This document shows, one piece after another, positions 48,062-55,924 of a stretch of 64,000 bases of DNA; within the stretch, counting starts at the first letter, position 1; every line of letters begins with the position of its first letter. Under the pieces are notes generated by a model, which saw only the letters and a program-made list of their open reading frames with translations, was not told the origin of the DNA and did no database searches. The stretch lies in contig NZ_JACAFP010000006.1 in NCBI RefSeq assembly GCF_015354505.1, positions 1 to 64,000 on the forward strand, in the 5' to 3' direction. The position numbers and the translations under genes are program-made. The DNA is from Microbacterium sp. UFMG61. GTDB lineage: Bacteria; Actinomycetota; Actinomycetes; Actinomycetales; Microbacteriaceae.

Positions 48062-48391
48062 TCAGGAGAGGACGGGCTCGACCGGTTCGACGGTCTCGAG
48101 GTGCTCGGCGATCAGCGTGATCCCTCCACTGGAGTTGGCCGAATGCGCGAGCTCCTCTATCCAGCGACGACTCAGGTCCGGAGCGTCAGGCTCGTCGAAG
48201 ACGAATCGCAGCGGGATCGAGGGGTGCAGCCACACCGTGGAGCGTCCGTGCTGTTCGCCGTCCTGATGCTGCCACGAGAGTGTGAAGCTCTCGTTCCGAC
48301 GCAGCTTGGTCGCGACGACCACCTTGAGGTGTGCGAGCGCACGATCCTCGATCGAGATCGGGGCGGAGGCGCCGTAATACAGAGAACCCAT
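48062..48391 (-). CDS. Small conserved Microbacteriaceae protein (DUF7882-like)
   Basis: A 109-aa protein starting MGSLYYGASAPISIEDRALAHLKVVV, with KLRRNESFTLSWQHQ, STVWLHPSIPLRFVF and a helical end. I have seen this family (about 100 aa, from memory DUF7882) mislabelled as ATP-dependent DNA ligase; there is no ligase motif here. Predicted mixed alpha/beta, cytoplasmic, function unknown. TAGATT lies 6 nt before the ATG. Confidence 0.75.
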   Translation of the reverse strand: MGSLYYGASAPISIEDRALAHLKVVVATKLRRNESFTLSWQHQDGEQHGRSTVWLHPSIPLRFVFDEPDAPDLSRRWIEELAHSANSSGGITLIAEHLETVEPVEPVLS

Positions 48392-48397
48392 GGTCGA

Positions 48398-48403
48398 AAT
48401 CTA
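48398..48403 (-). promoter_or_regulatory. -10 element of the small conserved gene, leaderless spacing
   Basis: TAGATT on the minus strand, 6 nt before ATG 48391. Confidence 0.5.
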
Positions 48404-48476
48404 CGGCGTCGGCGTAGTGCGGGCGCGCCGACGGCGGGCGACGCGCGCACGATGCGAACATCCTGTTCGCGTGGTG

Positions 48477-49406
48477 TCATCGACGATGTCTGCCGGCGGT
48501 CGCGGACGGGAGCACGCCGAACGCGTCACGATACGCCGCGGCGAAGCGCGAGGGGTGGGAGAAACCCCAGCGCCGCGCGACAGCGGCGACCGAGGTCGGC
48601 ACTCCGGAACGCAGCTCGCGATGCGCGCCGTCGAGGCGCGCCTGGCGCAGACACTCGGCCGGTGTCGCGTCGAGCGCACGGCGGAACGCGTACTGGAGGC
48701 CTCTCGTCGAGATGTGCACCGATGCGGCGATGTCGTCGACGGTGATCGGAAGGTGCGCATTCTCGTCGATGTACGCGAGGGCGCGCCGCACCGTCGCGGG
48801 TGCCGGCGCGGTCTGTACCGGTCGGTGCCGGCTCTGCGACATCGTGGTCGCGAAGGTCGACAACGTGGTCGCGCCGGCGTGCCTGGCGTACTCGGCCCGC
48901 AGCACTCCATCGTCGTCGCTCAGCGTCGATACGTTCGCCTCGAGGTAGGAGAACATCCGATTCCATCGCGCGGCCGCCTCGGCCGAGAGCGGTGAGAGAT
49001 CCGCGACGTGCAGAGACAGGGTCTCGTCACCGCTGATCTGCCGGGCGATGCGCTGCAGCTCCTCGCGTTCGAAGATGAGAGCGGTGACTCGAGCGCCCTG
49101 CTCCCAGCGCGCGTGGACGCTGGGGCCGTCGGAAAGCCATGGCCTCGTCGCATCGAGATCATCGCGATCGGACCACACCCGTGCATCCGGGCCGTCGACA
49201 CGACAGGCGAGGAACTGGTCCTGCGGCTCTGCGGTGGACAGCACCGCTGCGGCGAGGTCGTAGCGCACGAGATTCGCACCGCCGAGGTCTGCCGAATGCC
49301 AGTCGAAGAGGAATCGGTGCGGATCGACGTCATGCAGAACGGCCGAGGGCACGAACTGCTTCCAGGTGCTCTCGACACGGGTCACGTCGCGAGTACGGAA
49401 CCTCAT
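48477..49406 (-). CDS. AraC-family transcriptional regulator
   Basis: A 309-aa protein. Residues 1-200 form an AraC-type sensor domain of the AraC_binding_2 kind (FLFDWHSADLGGANLVRYDL). The C-terminal third has two helix-turn-helix units: ITVDDIAASVHISTRGLQYAFRRAL and SVAAVARRWGFSHPSRFAAAYRDAFG. The ligand and targets are unknown. The ATG at 49406 overlaps the exonuclease stop by 4 nt, so it probably shares that gene's transcript. Longer readings upstream lie inside the exonuclease gene and are rejected. Confidence 0.88.
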   Translation of the reverse strand: MRFRTRDVTRVESTWKQFVPSAVLHDVDPHRFLFDWHSADLGGANLVRYDLAAAVLSTAEPQDQFLACRVDGPDARVWSDRDDLDATRPWLSDGPSVHARWEQGARVTALIFEREELQRIARQISGDETLSLHVADLSPLSAEAAARWNRMFSYLEANVSTLSDDDGVLRAEYARHAGATTLSTFATTMSQSRHRPVQTAPAPATVRRALAYIDENAHLPITVDDIAASVHISTRGLQYAFRRALDATPAECLRQARLDGAHRELRSGVPTSVAAVARRWGFSHPSRFAAAYRDAFGVLPSATAGRHRR

Positions 49407-50140
49407 CTTCGCTGTCTTTCTCCTTCGTCGCGCGGCGGCCGCACCGGCCACGTCCCGTCGAGTCGATCTTCGGGATCCAACCGGCCGATCCTGATGAAAT
49501 ATTCGGTCAGGCTCGCGGCCTGCGAGCGCGCCCATCCGACCTGTCGGGTGTGAAGATCGTCGATCGAGTCCGGGAGTGCGTACTGCCGAGCGATCGCCTG
49601 GGCGACCCGCCCCGCTGCGACCGCATCCGCAGAGGCGTCGTGGGCGCCTTCCAGGTTCACCGCATACAGGGCGGCGACGGCTTCGAGAGTTCTCTTGCCG
49701 GGCCGATAGCGATCGTACGCCTTGTCGATGACGAGAGGGTCGATGATCGGCTGTGGGTTCTCGAGCCGCGCGACACCGTGGCGACGCGCCTCGTGGTCGA
49801 GGAGCGAGAAGTCATAGGACGCGTTGTAGGCCACGACAGGAACGCCCTGTGAGAGCAGGGAGCGGAGAGCACCGACGATCTCGGCGATCGCGAGCGCTGG
49901 CGGCCGTCCGTCTCGACGCGCCTGTGCGGTCGTGATCCCGTGGATCGCGCTCGCTCCTTCAGGGATGTCGACTCCGGGGTCCACGAGCCACGTCTTCGAG
50001 GCGAGCTCGCGGCCGTCGCCGTCGAGCAGGCCGACGTGTGCGGTGACGATGCGATCGTGATCGACGTCCACTCCCGTCGTCTCGAGATCGAAGACGCCCA
50101 CGCGCCGAATCCATGAGGGAGCGTCGGGAACCTCGGTCAT
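49403..50140 (-). CDS. DEDDh 3'-5' exonuclease (DnaQ-like)
   Basis: A 245-aa protein with the Exo I motif GVFDLETTGVD, Exo II VAYNASYDFSLLDHEA and Exo III EGAHDASADAVAAG, which give the Asp-Glu-Asp-Asp-His set. Without a polymerase domain it belongs to the free-standing DnaQ-like exonucleases; it may trim DNA or RNA ends. The C-terminal 50 residues are charged. TAGCGT is 6 nt before ATG 50140, and an AraC regulator follows with a 4-nt overlap. Confidence 0.88.
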   Translation of the reverse strand: MTEVPDAPSWIRRVGVFDLETTGVDVDHDRIVTAHVGLLDGDGRELASKTWLVDPGVDIPEGASAIHGITTAQARRDGRPPALAIAEIVGALRSLLSQGVPVVAYNASYDFSLLDHEARRHGVARLENPQPIIDPLVIDKAYDRYRPGKRTLEAVAALYAVNLEGAHDASADAVAAGRVAQAIARQYALPDSIDDLHTRQVGWARSQAASLTEYFIRIGRLDPEDRLDGTWPVRPPRDEGERQRR

Positions 50141-50146
50141 GGGTTC

Positions 50147-50152
50147 ACGCTA
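50147..50152 (-). promoter_or_regulatory. -10 element of the exonuclease gene, leaderless spacing
   Basis: TAGCGT on the minus strand, 6 nt before the ATG. Confidence 0.55.
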
Positions 50153-50209
50153 GAGGCTGCCTCCGACATCGCCGTGAAGGCGCACGGTGATCATCCTGAG
50201 AGACGCTCG

Positions 50210-50215
50210 TAGACT
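50210..50215 (+). promoter_or_regulatory. -10 element of the alpha/beta hydrolase gene, leaderless spacing
   Basis: TAGACT, 6 nt, then ATG 50222. It is the third copy of CGCTCGTAGACTG (50204-50216). Confidence 0.6.
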
Positions 50216-50221
50216 GAGGGA

Positions 50222-51121
50222 ATGTCTGTAGCTTCGCCGTATGCCGACCGCCTGAGTCGCCTGCCGGTCGTTCGTCGCGAGGTCGAGGTCAGGGGTGCGG
50301 ACGCCGTCTTCTGGGAGTACGGCCCGGCCGACGCATCCACGACGGTCATCGCCGTGCATGGATTCCGCGGCGACCATCACGGTCTCGAGCCGGTACTCGC
50401 CTTTCTGCCGGAGCTCCGCGTCATCGCGCCGGACCTTCCCGGCTTCGGGGAGTCGGCGCCTGTGCCCGGGCGCACCTACGATCTGGACGAGTACGTGGCG
50501 TGGCTCACGGAGTTCGCGGCTGCGGTGGCACCCGGGGCGGTGATCCTCGGGCATTCGTTCGGGTCCATCGTCACGTCTGCAGCCGTCGCGCGCGGGCTCG
50601 CGACACCGCGCCTGGTTCTGATCAACCCGATCGGTGCACCGGCTCTCGAAGGGCCGAAGGGGATCATGACCCGGCTCGCGGTCCTCTACTATGCGCTCGG
50701 CGCACGTCTGCCCGAGCGGCTGGGCACCGCTCTGCTGCGCAATCGTCTGATCGTGCGGGTGATGAGCATCACGATGGCGAAGACTTCGGACCCGGAGCTC
50801 CGTCGCTTCATCCACGATCAGCACGACACGTACTTCTCGCGATTCGCCGACCGCGACGTCCTGCGCGACGCGTTCGTGGCCAGCGTCTCGCACGACGTGA
50901 GCGAGGTGGCCGCGGACATCGACGCGCCCACGCTGCTGATAGCGGCCGCGAACGACGACATCACGCCCATCGAGGTCGAGCGCAAGCTCGCCGCGCGGTT
51001 CGCCGACGCGTCACTCGTGGAGATCGCCCACGTCGGACATCTCATCCACTACGAGACCCCGGCCGAGGCGGCAGGGGCGATCCGTCGATTCCTCAGGATT
51101 CCCGTCGCGCGACGCCCATGA
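50222..51121 (+). CDS. Alpha/beta hydrolase
   Basis: A 299-aa hydrolase. AVHGFRGDHHGLEPV holds the oxyanion loop, ILGHSFGSIVTS the nucleophilic Ser, AANDDITPIEVE the acid, and IAHVGHLIHYETP the catalytic His. No signal peptide is present. The substrate is unknown. The last 29 nt overlap the 3' end of the opposing Lrp-family gene. Confidence 0.87.
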   Translation: MSVASPYADRLSRLPVVRREVEVRGADAVFWEYGPADASTTVIAVHGFRGDHHGLEPVLAFLPELRVIAPDLPGFGESAPVPGRTYDLDEYVAWLTEFAAAVAPGAVILGHSFGSIVTSAAVARGLATPRLVLINPIGAPALEGPKGIMTRLAVLYYALGARLPERLGTALLRNRLIVRVMSITMAKTSDPELRRFIHDQHDTYFSRFADRDVLRDAFVASVSHDVSEVAADIDAPTLLIAAANDDITPIEVERKLAARFADASLVEIAHVGHLIHYETPAEAAGAIRRFLRIPVARRP

Positions 51122-51566
51122 GTCCGGCCACGCGGAACGGGATGACCTCGCCCATCGCGAGCGACGTCTCGGTCCGCTCGACGCCGTCGACCGAGAGGAT
51201 GCGCGCGTCGGTGTCGAAGAGGTGGCGCGCATCGCGGCACGCGACGCGCGCCAGGAGGTCGACGGAGCCGCTCAGGCCGTGCGCCTGCACGATCTCGGGG
51301 ATGCGTGAGAGTTCGTTGATGATGCGCGGGAGCTCGGTCTGGCGGACTCCGATGCTCACGAAAGCCTGGAGCGGGAATCCGAGCACATCGGGGGAGAAGG
51401 ACCTCTCGTAGGAGAGGAACACTCCGGTCTCCTCCAGACGTGCCATGCGGGCCTGGATGGTGTTCCGCGACAGCCCGAGGCTCTCGGCCAGCGCGACGAT
51501 GGTGATGCGCGGGTCATCGGCGAGCGCGGCGAGCAATTCCAGATCGATACGGTCAAGTCCGGCCAT
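51093..51566 (-). CDS. Lrp/AsnC-family transcriptional regulator
   Basis: A 157-aa regulator. The N-terminal winged helix reads DRIDLELLAALADDPRITI then LAESLGLSRNTIQARMARLEE. The C-terminal RAM domain (LQAFVSIGVRQTELPRI) binds small effectors, usually amino acids. It is divergent from the branched-chain 2-oxoacid dehydrogenase genes, the classical position of a BkdR-type regulator. The 169-nt gap holds a GCTCAA/TTGAGC dyad. Control of the bkd operon is inferred from position. Confidence 0.9.
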   Translation of the reverse strand: MAGLDRIDLELLAALADDPRITIVALAESLGLSRNTIQARMARLEETGVFLSYERSFSPDVLGFPLQAFVSIGVRQTELPRIINELSRIPEIVQAHGLSGSVDLLARVACRDARHLFDTDARILSVDGVERTETSLAMGEVIPFRVAGLMGVARRES

Positions 51567-51612
51567 AGTGCCAAAGAGTAGCAGCGCTTCGTTCGCTTCG
51601 ATTTGGCAACAT

Positions 51613-51643
51613 GCTCAACCGCTCGTTCATTGCTTGAGCGAGC
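51613..51643. promoter_or_regulatory. Nested dyads between lrp and bkd, possible Lrp operator
   Basis: GCTCAA (51613-51618) pairs with TTGAGC (51634-51639), and GCTCG (51621-51625) with CGAGC (51639-51643). Nothing else explains them. Confidence 0.4.
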
Positions 51644-51735
51644 TGCTGAGCGGACGTACGCTCGAGATGGCCGGCGACGAAGCCGGAAGACGCGTGCGAT
51701 GCCTCACGAGGGCAGCATGAGCAAGGAGGACGATG

Positions 51736-52851
51736 ATGTCACCGCAGAGCACTCCGATAGTCGACACCGCGCAGAATCTCGAGCTGTCGGAACGCATCCT
51801 GGCACCGGACGGGACGCGGATCCCTCACCCGGAGCTCGACCCGTATGTGGCCGACGTCGACGCCCCCATGCTGAGGGATCTTCTCCGCGACATGATCGTT
51901 CTTCGGCGCATCGATGCCGAGGGCATCGCTCTGCAGCGTCAGGGACAGCTCGGGCTCTGGGCTCCGTGCCAGGGCCAGGAGGCGACGCAGATCGGCACCG
52001 CTCGCGCTCTCGCCCCGCAGGACTATGTCTTCCCGAGCTATCGGGAGACCGGGGTCATCTACGCCCGCGGAGCGCGGCCCGCCGACTTCGTCCGCATGTG
52101 GCGCGGTGAGGAAGGTGCCGGACACGATCCCGCCGCGCTCCGGGTCGCTCCGCTGCAGATCATCATCGGAGCGCAGACCCTGCACGCGGTCGGCTACGCG
52201 CTCGGCATCCGGCACGACGGTGCCGACGAGGTCGCCGTCACGTACTTCGGCGACGGCGCGACGAGCCAGGGGGACGTCAACGAGGCGATGGTGTTCGCGT
52301 CGTCGTATCGCGCACCCGTGGTCTTCGTCTGTCAGAACAACCACTGGGCCATCTCGGAGCCCGTCACAGTGCAGTCGCAGTTCCCGATCGCCGGGCGTGC
52401 GCCGGGGTTCGGGATCCCGAGTCTGCGGGTCGACGGCAACGACGTGCTCGCGTGCATGGCTGCGATGCGCTGGGCGTTGGAGCACGCGCGGTCGGGCAAG
52501 GGGCCCGCCTACATCGAAGCGGTGACATACCGGATGGGGCCGCACACCACTGCGGACGACCCGACCAGATACCGCGGCAGTGACGAGCTCGAGTCCTGGC
52601 GTCGTCGCGACCCGATCGCCCGCCTCGAGGCCCATCTGCGCGCCCTCGGCGAGTTGGACGACGATCACGTGGCGGACACGCAGGCGGCGGCCGACGCGAT
52701 CGCCAAGGAGATGCGCGCGCAGTGCCTCGGCATGGTGACCCGGCCGCCGCTCGCGGTCTTCGACGGGGTGTACGCCGAGCCGCACTCGGGCCTCGAGCGT
52801 CAGCGCTCGGAGTATGCCGCGTACCTCGCGTCCTTCGACGGGGCGGTGTGA
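51736..52851 (+). CDS. bkdA: Branched-chain 2-oxoacid dehydrogenase E1 component, alpha subunit
   Basis: A 371-aa thiamine-diphosphate enzyme subunit. The TPP motif is TYFGDGATSQGDVNEA to QNNHWAIS. QGQLGLWAPCQGQEATQIG and YRMGPHTTADDPTRY, the phosphorylation-loop region, follow the 2-oxoacid dehydrogenase pattern. It decarboxylates branched 2-oxoacids made from Leu, Ile and Val; a pyruvate dehydrogenase role is less likely given the neighbours. AGGAGG favours ATG 51736 over ATG 51733. The E1 beta gene follows after 1 nt. Confidence 0.92.
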   Translation: MSPQSTPIVDTAQNLELSERILAPDGTRIPHPELDPYVADVDAPMLRDLLRDMIVLRRIDAEGIALQRQGQLGLWAPCQGQEATQIGTARALAPQDYVFPSYRETGVIYARGARPADFVRMWRGEEGAGHDPAALRVAPLQIIIGAQTLHAVGYALGIRHDGADEVAVTYFGDGATSQGDVNEAMVFASSYRAPVVFVCQNNHWAISEPVTVQSQFPIAGRAPGFGIPSLRVDGNDVLACMAAMRWALEHARSGKGPAYIEAVTYRMGPHTTADDPTRYRGSDELESWRRRDPIARLEAHLRALGELDDDHVADTQAAADAIAKEMRAQCLGMVTRPPLAVFDGVYAEPHSGLERQRSEYAAYLASFDGAV

Positions 52852-52852
52852 G

Positions 52853-53863
52853 ATGACGGAGCTCACCCTCGGTAAAGCCCTCGGAGCAGGGCTCCGCCAG
52901 GCGATGCGCGATGATGACAGAGTCGTCCTTCTCGGAGAGGACATCGGAAGGCTCGGAGGGGTGTTCCGCATCACGGACGGGCTGCTTGACGAGTTCGGCG
53001 CACAGCGCGTGATCGACACGCCGTTGGCGGAGTCCGGCATCGTCGGCACCGCAGTCGGGCTCGCATTCCGGGGGTATCGTCCCGTCGTCGAGATCCAGTT
53101 CGACGGGTTCGTCTATCCGGCCTTCGACCAGATCGTCGCGCAGGTCGCCAAGCTGCACTACCGCACCCAGGGGCGGGTGAAGATGCCGATCACGATACGG
53201 ATCCCGTGGGCGGGTGGCATCGGTGCCGCCGAACACCATTCCGAGTCGCCGGAGGCCTACTTCGTGCACACCGCAGGCCTGCGAGTCATCGCGGTCTCCA
53301 ACCCCGACGATGCGTATCGGAGTCTCCGTCAGGCGATCGCATCCGACGATCCGGTGATCTTCTTCGAACCCAAACGTCTGTATCACCACAGGGGTGAGGT
53401 CGACCTCGAGGCACCGCTGGCGGATGCTCCACCGATGGGACTCGCGCGCGTCGTTCGTCAGGGGACCGACGTCACGCTCATCACCTACGGAGCGATGACG
53501 ACCACCGCTCTTCAGGCCGCGGACGCCGCAGAGGACGAGGGGATCTCGTTGGAAGTCATCGATCTGCGCTCGCTGTCACCCGTCGACTACGACTCGGTGG
53601 CGGCGTCCGTGAGAAAGACCGGTCGAGTGGTCGTCGCGCACGAGGCGTCTCGCGAGGCCGGAGTCGCTGCCGAGATCATCGCCAGTGTCACCGAGCGATG
53701 CTTCGACTACCTCGAGTCCGCGCCGCTTCGAGTGACCGGGCACGACGTGCCGTATCCGCCCGCGAAGCTCGAGAAGTACCACCTGCCCGACCTCGATCGT
53801 CTTCTGGACGCGGTGGATCGCGTGCTCGACCGACCGAACAGCCTGACGGGAGTGGACGCATGA
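52853..53863 (+). CDS. bkdB: Branched-chain 2-oxoacid dehydrogenase E1 component, beta subunit
   Basis: A 336-aa transketolase-like subunit that pairs with E1 alpha. LLGEDIGRLGGVFRIT, DTPLAESGIVGTAVGLA, EIQFDGFVYPAFDQIV and PWAGGIGAAEHHSES are conserved. The C-terminal transketolase domain ends with VTGHDVPYPPAKLEKYHLP. ATG 52853 follows the E1 alpha stop by 1 nt, and its own stop overlaps the E2 start by 4 nt. Gene order E1alpha-E1beta-E2 matches known bkd operons. Confidence 0.93.
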   Translation: MTELTLGKALGAGLRQAMRDDDRVVLLGEDIGRLGGVFRITDGLLDEFGAQRVIDTPLAESGIVGTAVGLAFRGYRPVVEIQFDGFVYPAFDQIVAQVAKLHYRTQGRVKMPITIRIPWAGGIGAAEHHSESPEAYFVHTAGLRVIAVSNPDDAYRSLRQAIASDDPVIFFEPKRLYHHRGEVDLEAPLADAPPMGLARVVRQGTDVTLITYGAMTTTALQAADAAEDEGISLEVIDLRSLSPVDYDSVAASVRKTGRVVVAHEASREAGVAAEIIASVTERCFDYLESAPLRVTGHDVPYPPAKLEKYHLPDLDRLLDAVDRVLDRPNSLTGVDA

Positions 53864-55227
53864 TCACGGAGTTCCGGCTGCCTGATCTCGGCGAAGGTCT
53901 CACGGAGGCAGAAGTGGTGCAGTGGCTGGTCGCGCCAGGCGACAGCGTCGCTCTGAATCAGACGCTCGCCGAGGTCGAGACCGCGAAAGCGATCGTCGAG
54001 CTTCCCTCGCCCTACGAGGGAACCGTAGCCACCCTGCACGCCGGCGCGGGTGAGACGGTCGCCGTCGGCGCGCCGCTGATCGCCTTCGAGATCGAGGCCG
54101 ACGGCTCCGACGATGAGGCGAGCGGAACGGGGCGCGCCGATGACGTCAAGGCCGAGCCGAATCTCGTCGGGTACGGTGCGGCTCCGACCTCGGCGGCGCG
54201 ACCCGCCCGTCGAGCGCGACGGTTCGGTGGCGCACCGCGGGCACAGGACACCGCGGTGCTCGAGGCGGCCCCGCACGATGCTGCCCCGACCCCGAGCGTC
54301 GATCTCGTGGTCGAACGTCCGCGTTCGACGCCGCCGGTTCGCGCGTATGCGAAACGCCTCGGCATCGATCTCGTGCTCGTGGCCGCAGCCGTCGGTGACA
54401 GGCTGATCACGCGCTCCGACGTCGATGACTACGCCGAGCTGACCTCTGGCGCCGCGCTCGCGAGCGCTCGTCCGGACCGGCTCCGAGCCTCGGCGGCGTC
54501 AGCCGACCCGTCGCCAGGGGAGCGTGCCCGCGAGATAGGCGTGCCCATCAGGGGCGTGCGCAAGCACACCGCTGCCGCCATGGTCGAGAGTGCGTTCACC
54601 GCGCCACACGTCACGGTGTTCCATACGGTCGACGTGACCTCCACCATGGACCTCGTGTCGTCGCTCCGCGATGATCGATCCCTCGCCGGGCACAGGATCG
54701 GGCCGCTCGTGGTGGTCGCGAAAGCCGTGTGTCTGGCTCTCGGACGAGCGCCGGAACTGAACTCGCGGTGGGATGAGGCGGCGGGCGAGATCGTGCGACA
54801 CGGCTACGTCGATCTCGGCATCGCCGCAGCGACCGACCGCGGGCTGCTCGTGCCGAACATCCGGGATGCCGAGCGTCTGACGCTCGTCGAACTCGCCGAT
54901 GCGGTGCAGGGTCTCGCCGAGACGGCGCGCGAAGGGCGCACTGCTCCTTCCGCACTCGCGGGTGGCACATTCTCGATCTCGAACATCGGGGTGTTCGGCG
55001 TCGATGCCGGCACGCCGATCCTGCCGCCCGGGCAGTCGGGGATCCTCGCCGTCGGCGCCGTGCGTCGTCAGCCCTGGGAGTATCGCGGCGAGATCGCGCT
55101 GCGCCAGATGATGACGCTCAGTCTGTCGTTCGACCACCGGGTCGTCGACGGCGCGGAGGGAGCGCGGTTCCTCAAAGACGTCGCCGACATCCTCGAGGAA
55201 CCGGGCAGAGCCCTGCTCTTCAGATAG
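53860..55227 (+). CDS. bkdC: Branched-chain 2-oxoacid dehydrogenase E2 component (acyltransferase)
   Basis: A 455-aa protein with one N-terminal lipoyl domain (lipoyl Lys in EVETAKAIVELPSP), a linker rich in Ala/Arg, a peripheral subunit-binding domain (PPVRAYAKRLGIDL) and the catalytic domain with FDHRVVDGAEGARFL (His and Asp). It moves the acyl group from E1 to CoA. The E3 gene is not in the window and must be shared from elsewhere. Its last 8 nt overlap the end of the opposing TetR gene. Confidence 0.93.
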   Translation: MITEFRLPDLGEGLTEAEVVQWLVAPGDSVALNQTLAEVETAKAIVELPSPYEGTVATLHAGAGETVAVGAPLIAFEIEADGSDDEASGTGRADDVKAEPNLVGYGAAPTSAARPARRARRFGGAPRAQDTAVLEAAPHDAAPTPSVDLVVERPRSTPPVRAYAKRLGIDLVLVAAAVGDRLITRSDVDDYAELTSGAALASARPDRLRASAASADPSPGERAREIGVPIRGVRKHTAAAMVESAFTAPHVTVFHTVDVTSTMDLVSSLRDDRSLAGHRIGPLVVVAKAVCLALGRAPELNSRWDEAAGEIVRHGYVDLGIAAATDRGLLVPNIRDAERLTLVELADAVQGLAETAREGRTAPSALAGGTFSISNIGVFGVDAGTPILPPGQSGILAVGAVRRQPWEYRGEIALRQMMTLSLSFDHRVVDGAEGARFLKDVADILEEPGRALLFR

Positions 55228-55813
55228 CGGCCCGGAGAGCCGACTCCGCCATCGCGGCCAGCACGGTCGCGGTGGCGGCATGTCGGCGAGCAGCCGACGT
55301 CGTGCTGTGCGGTGTCGAGTTGATGAGACCGAAGCACGCCTGCACGCGGAGCCGTAGCTCATCGGCACCGGCATCGACCACCGCGGCGAGCGCATCCATC
55401 CAGAGTTCGATGTACGCGCGCTGCAGGCGACGGACCTCACTGTGATCGGCGGGAGCGAGGTGGGCGACATCGCTGTCGTGTACACGGATGACGTCGGCGT
55501 GGCGCAGTGCGAAATCGACGTGGAAGGCGATCAGTGCGCTGATGCGCTCGTCGGGCGTCGTCGCGGCCGCCGACACCCGGGATCCGCCGTCGACGAGGTC
55601 GCGGCTGACCTCGACGAGCACGGCGCCCAGCAGCGCCTGCTTCCCGGCGAAGTGCCGGTAGACCGCGGGTCCGGACACGCCGACCGCCGCCCCGATGTCC
55701 TCCAGGCTGACACCGTTGTAGCCGCGCTCGGCGAAGAGCTGCGCGGTGGCGCGCAGGATCGCACCGGACCGCTCCGCCTTGGCTCGATCTCGGGCGGTGA
55801 TCGGGGTTGTCAT
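55220..55813 (-). CDS. TetR-family transcriptional regulator
   Basis: A 197-aa repressor. The N-terminal helix-turn-helix reads ILRATAQLFAERGYNGVSLEDIGAAVGVSGPAVYRHFAGK. The C-terminal ligand domain (LIAFHVDFALRHADVIRVHDSD) resembles regulators of acyl-CoA catabolic operons. It is divergent from the carboxylase-dehydrogenase operon, and the gap holds two GTTA...TAAC dyads, the likely operators. An acyl-CoA inducer is a reasonable guess. Confidence 0.9.
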   Translation of the reverse strand: MTTPITARDRAKAERSGAILRATAQLFAERGYNGVSLEDIGAAVGVSGPAVYRHFAGKQALLGAVLVEVSRDLVDGGSRVSAAATTPDERISALIAFHVDFALRHADVIRVHDSDVAHLAPADHSEVRRLQRAYIELWMDALAAVVDAGADELRLRVQACFGLINSTPHSTTSAARRHAATATVLAAMAESALRAAI

Positions 55814-55817
55814 CTCA

Positions 55818-55862
55818 GTTAATCCTCGCTAACCTGATGAGACTGGTTAGTGCACACTAACC
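55818..55862. promoter_or_regulatory. Probable TetR operators, two dyads
   Basis: GGTTAGTG (55845-55852) and CACTAACC (55855-55862) form a perfect 8-bp inverted repeat around CA. A second, weaker copy, GTTA (55818-55821) with TAAC (55830-55833), lies next to the regulator start. Confidence 0.65.
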
Positions 55863-55924
55863 GAAGAAGCACGAGTCGCACCAGAGTGTGACGAATGCGC
55901 ACGTGTGTCGAGGAGGACATCACG

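Noticed and set aside
48062..48391. Naming the 109-aa protein an ATP-dependent DNA ligase
   Set aside because: It has none of the nucleotidyltransferase motifs and is far too short; the label seems to be a database error carried by similar proteins.
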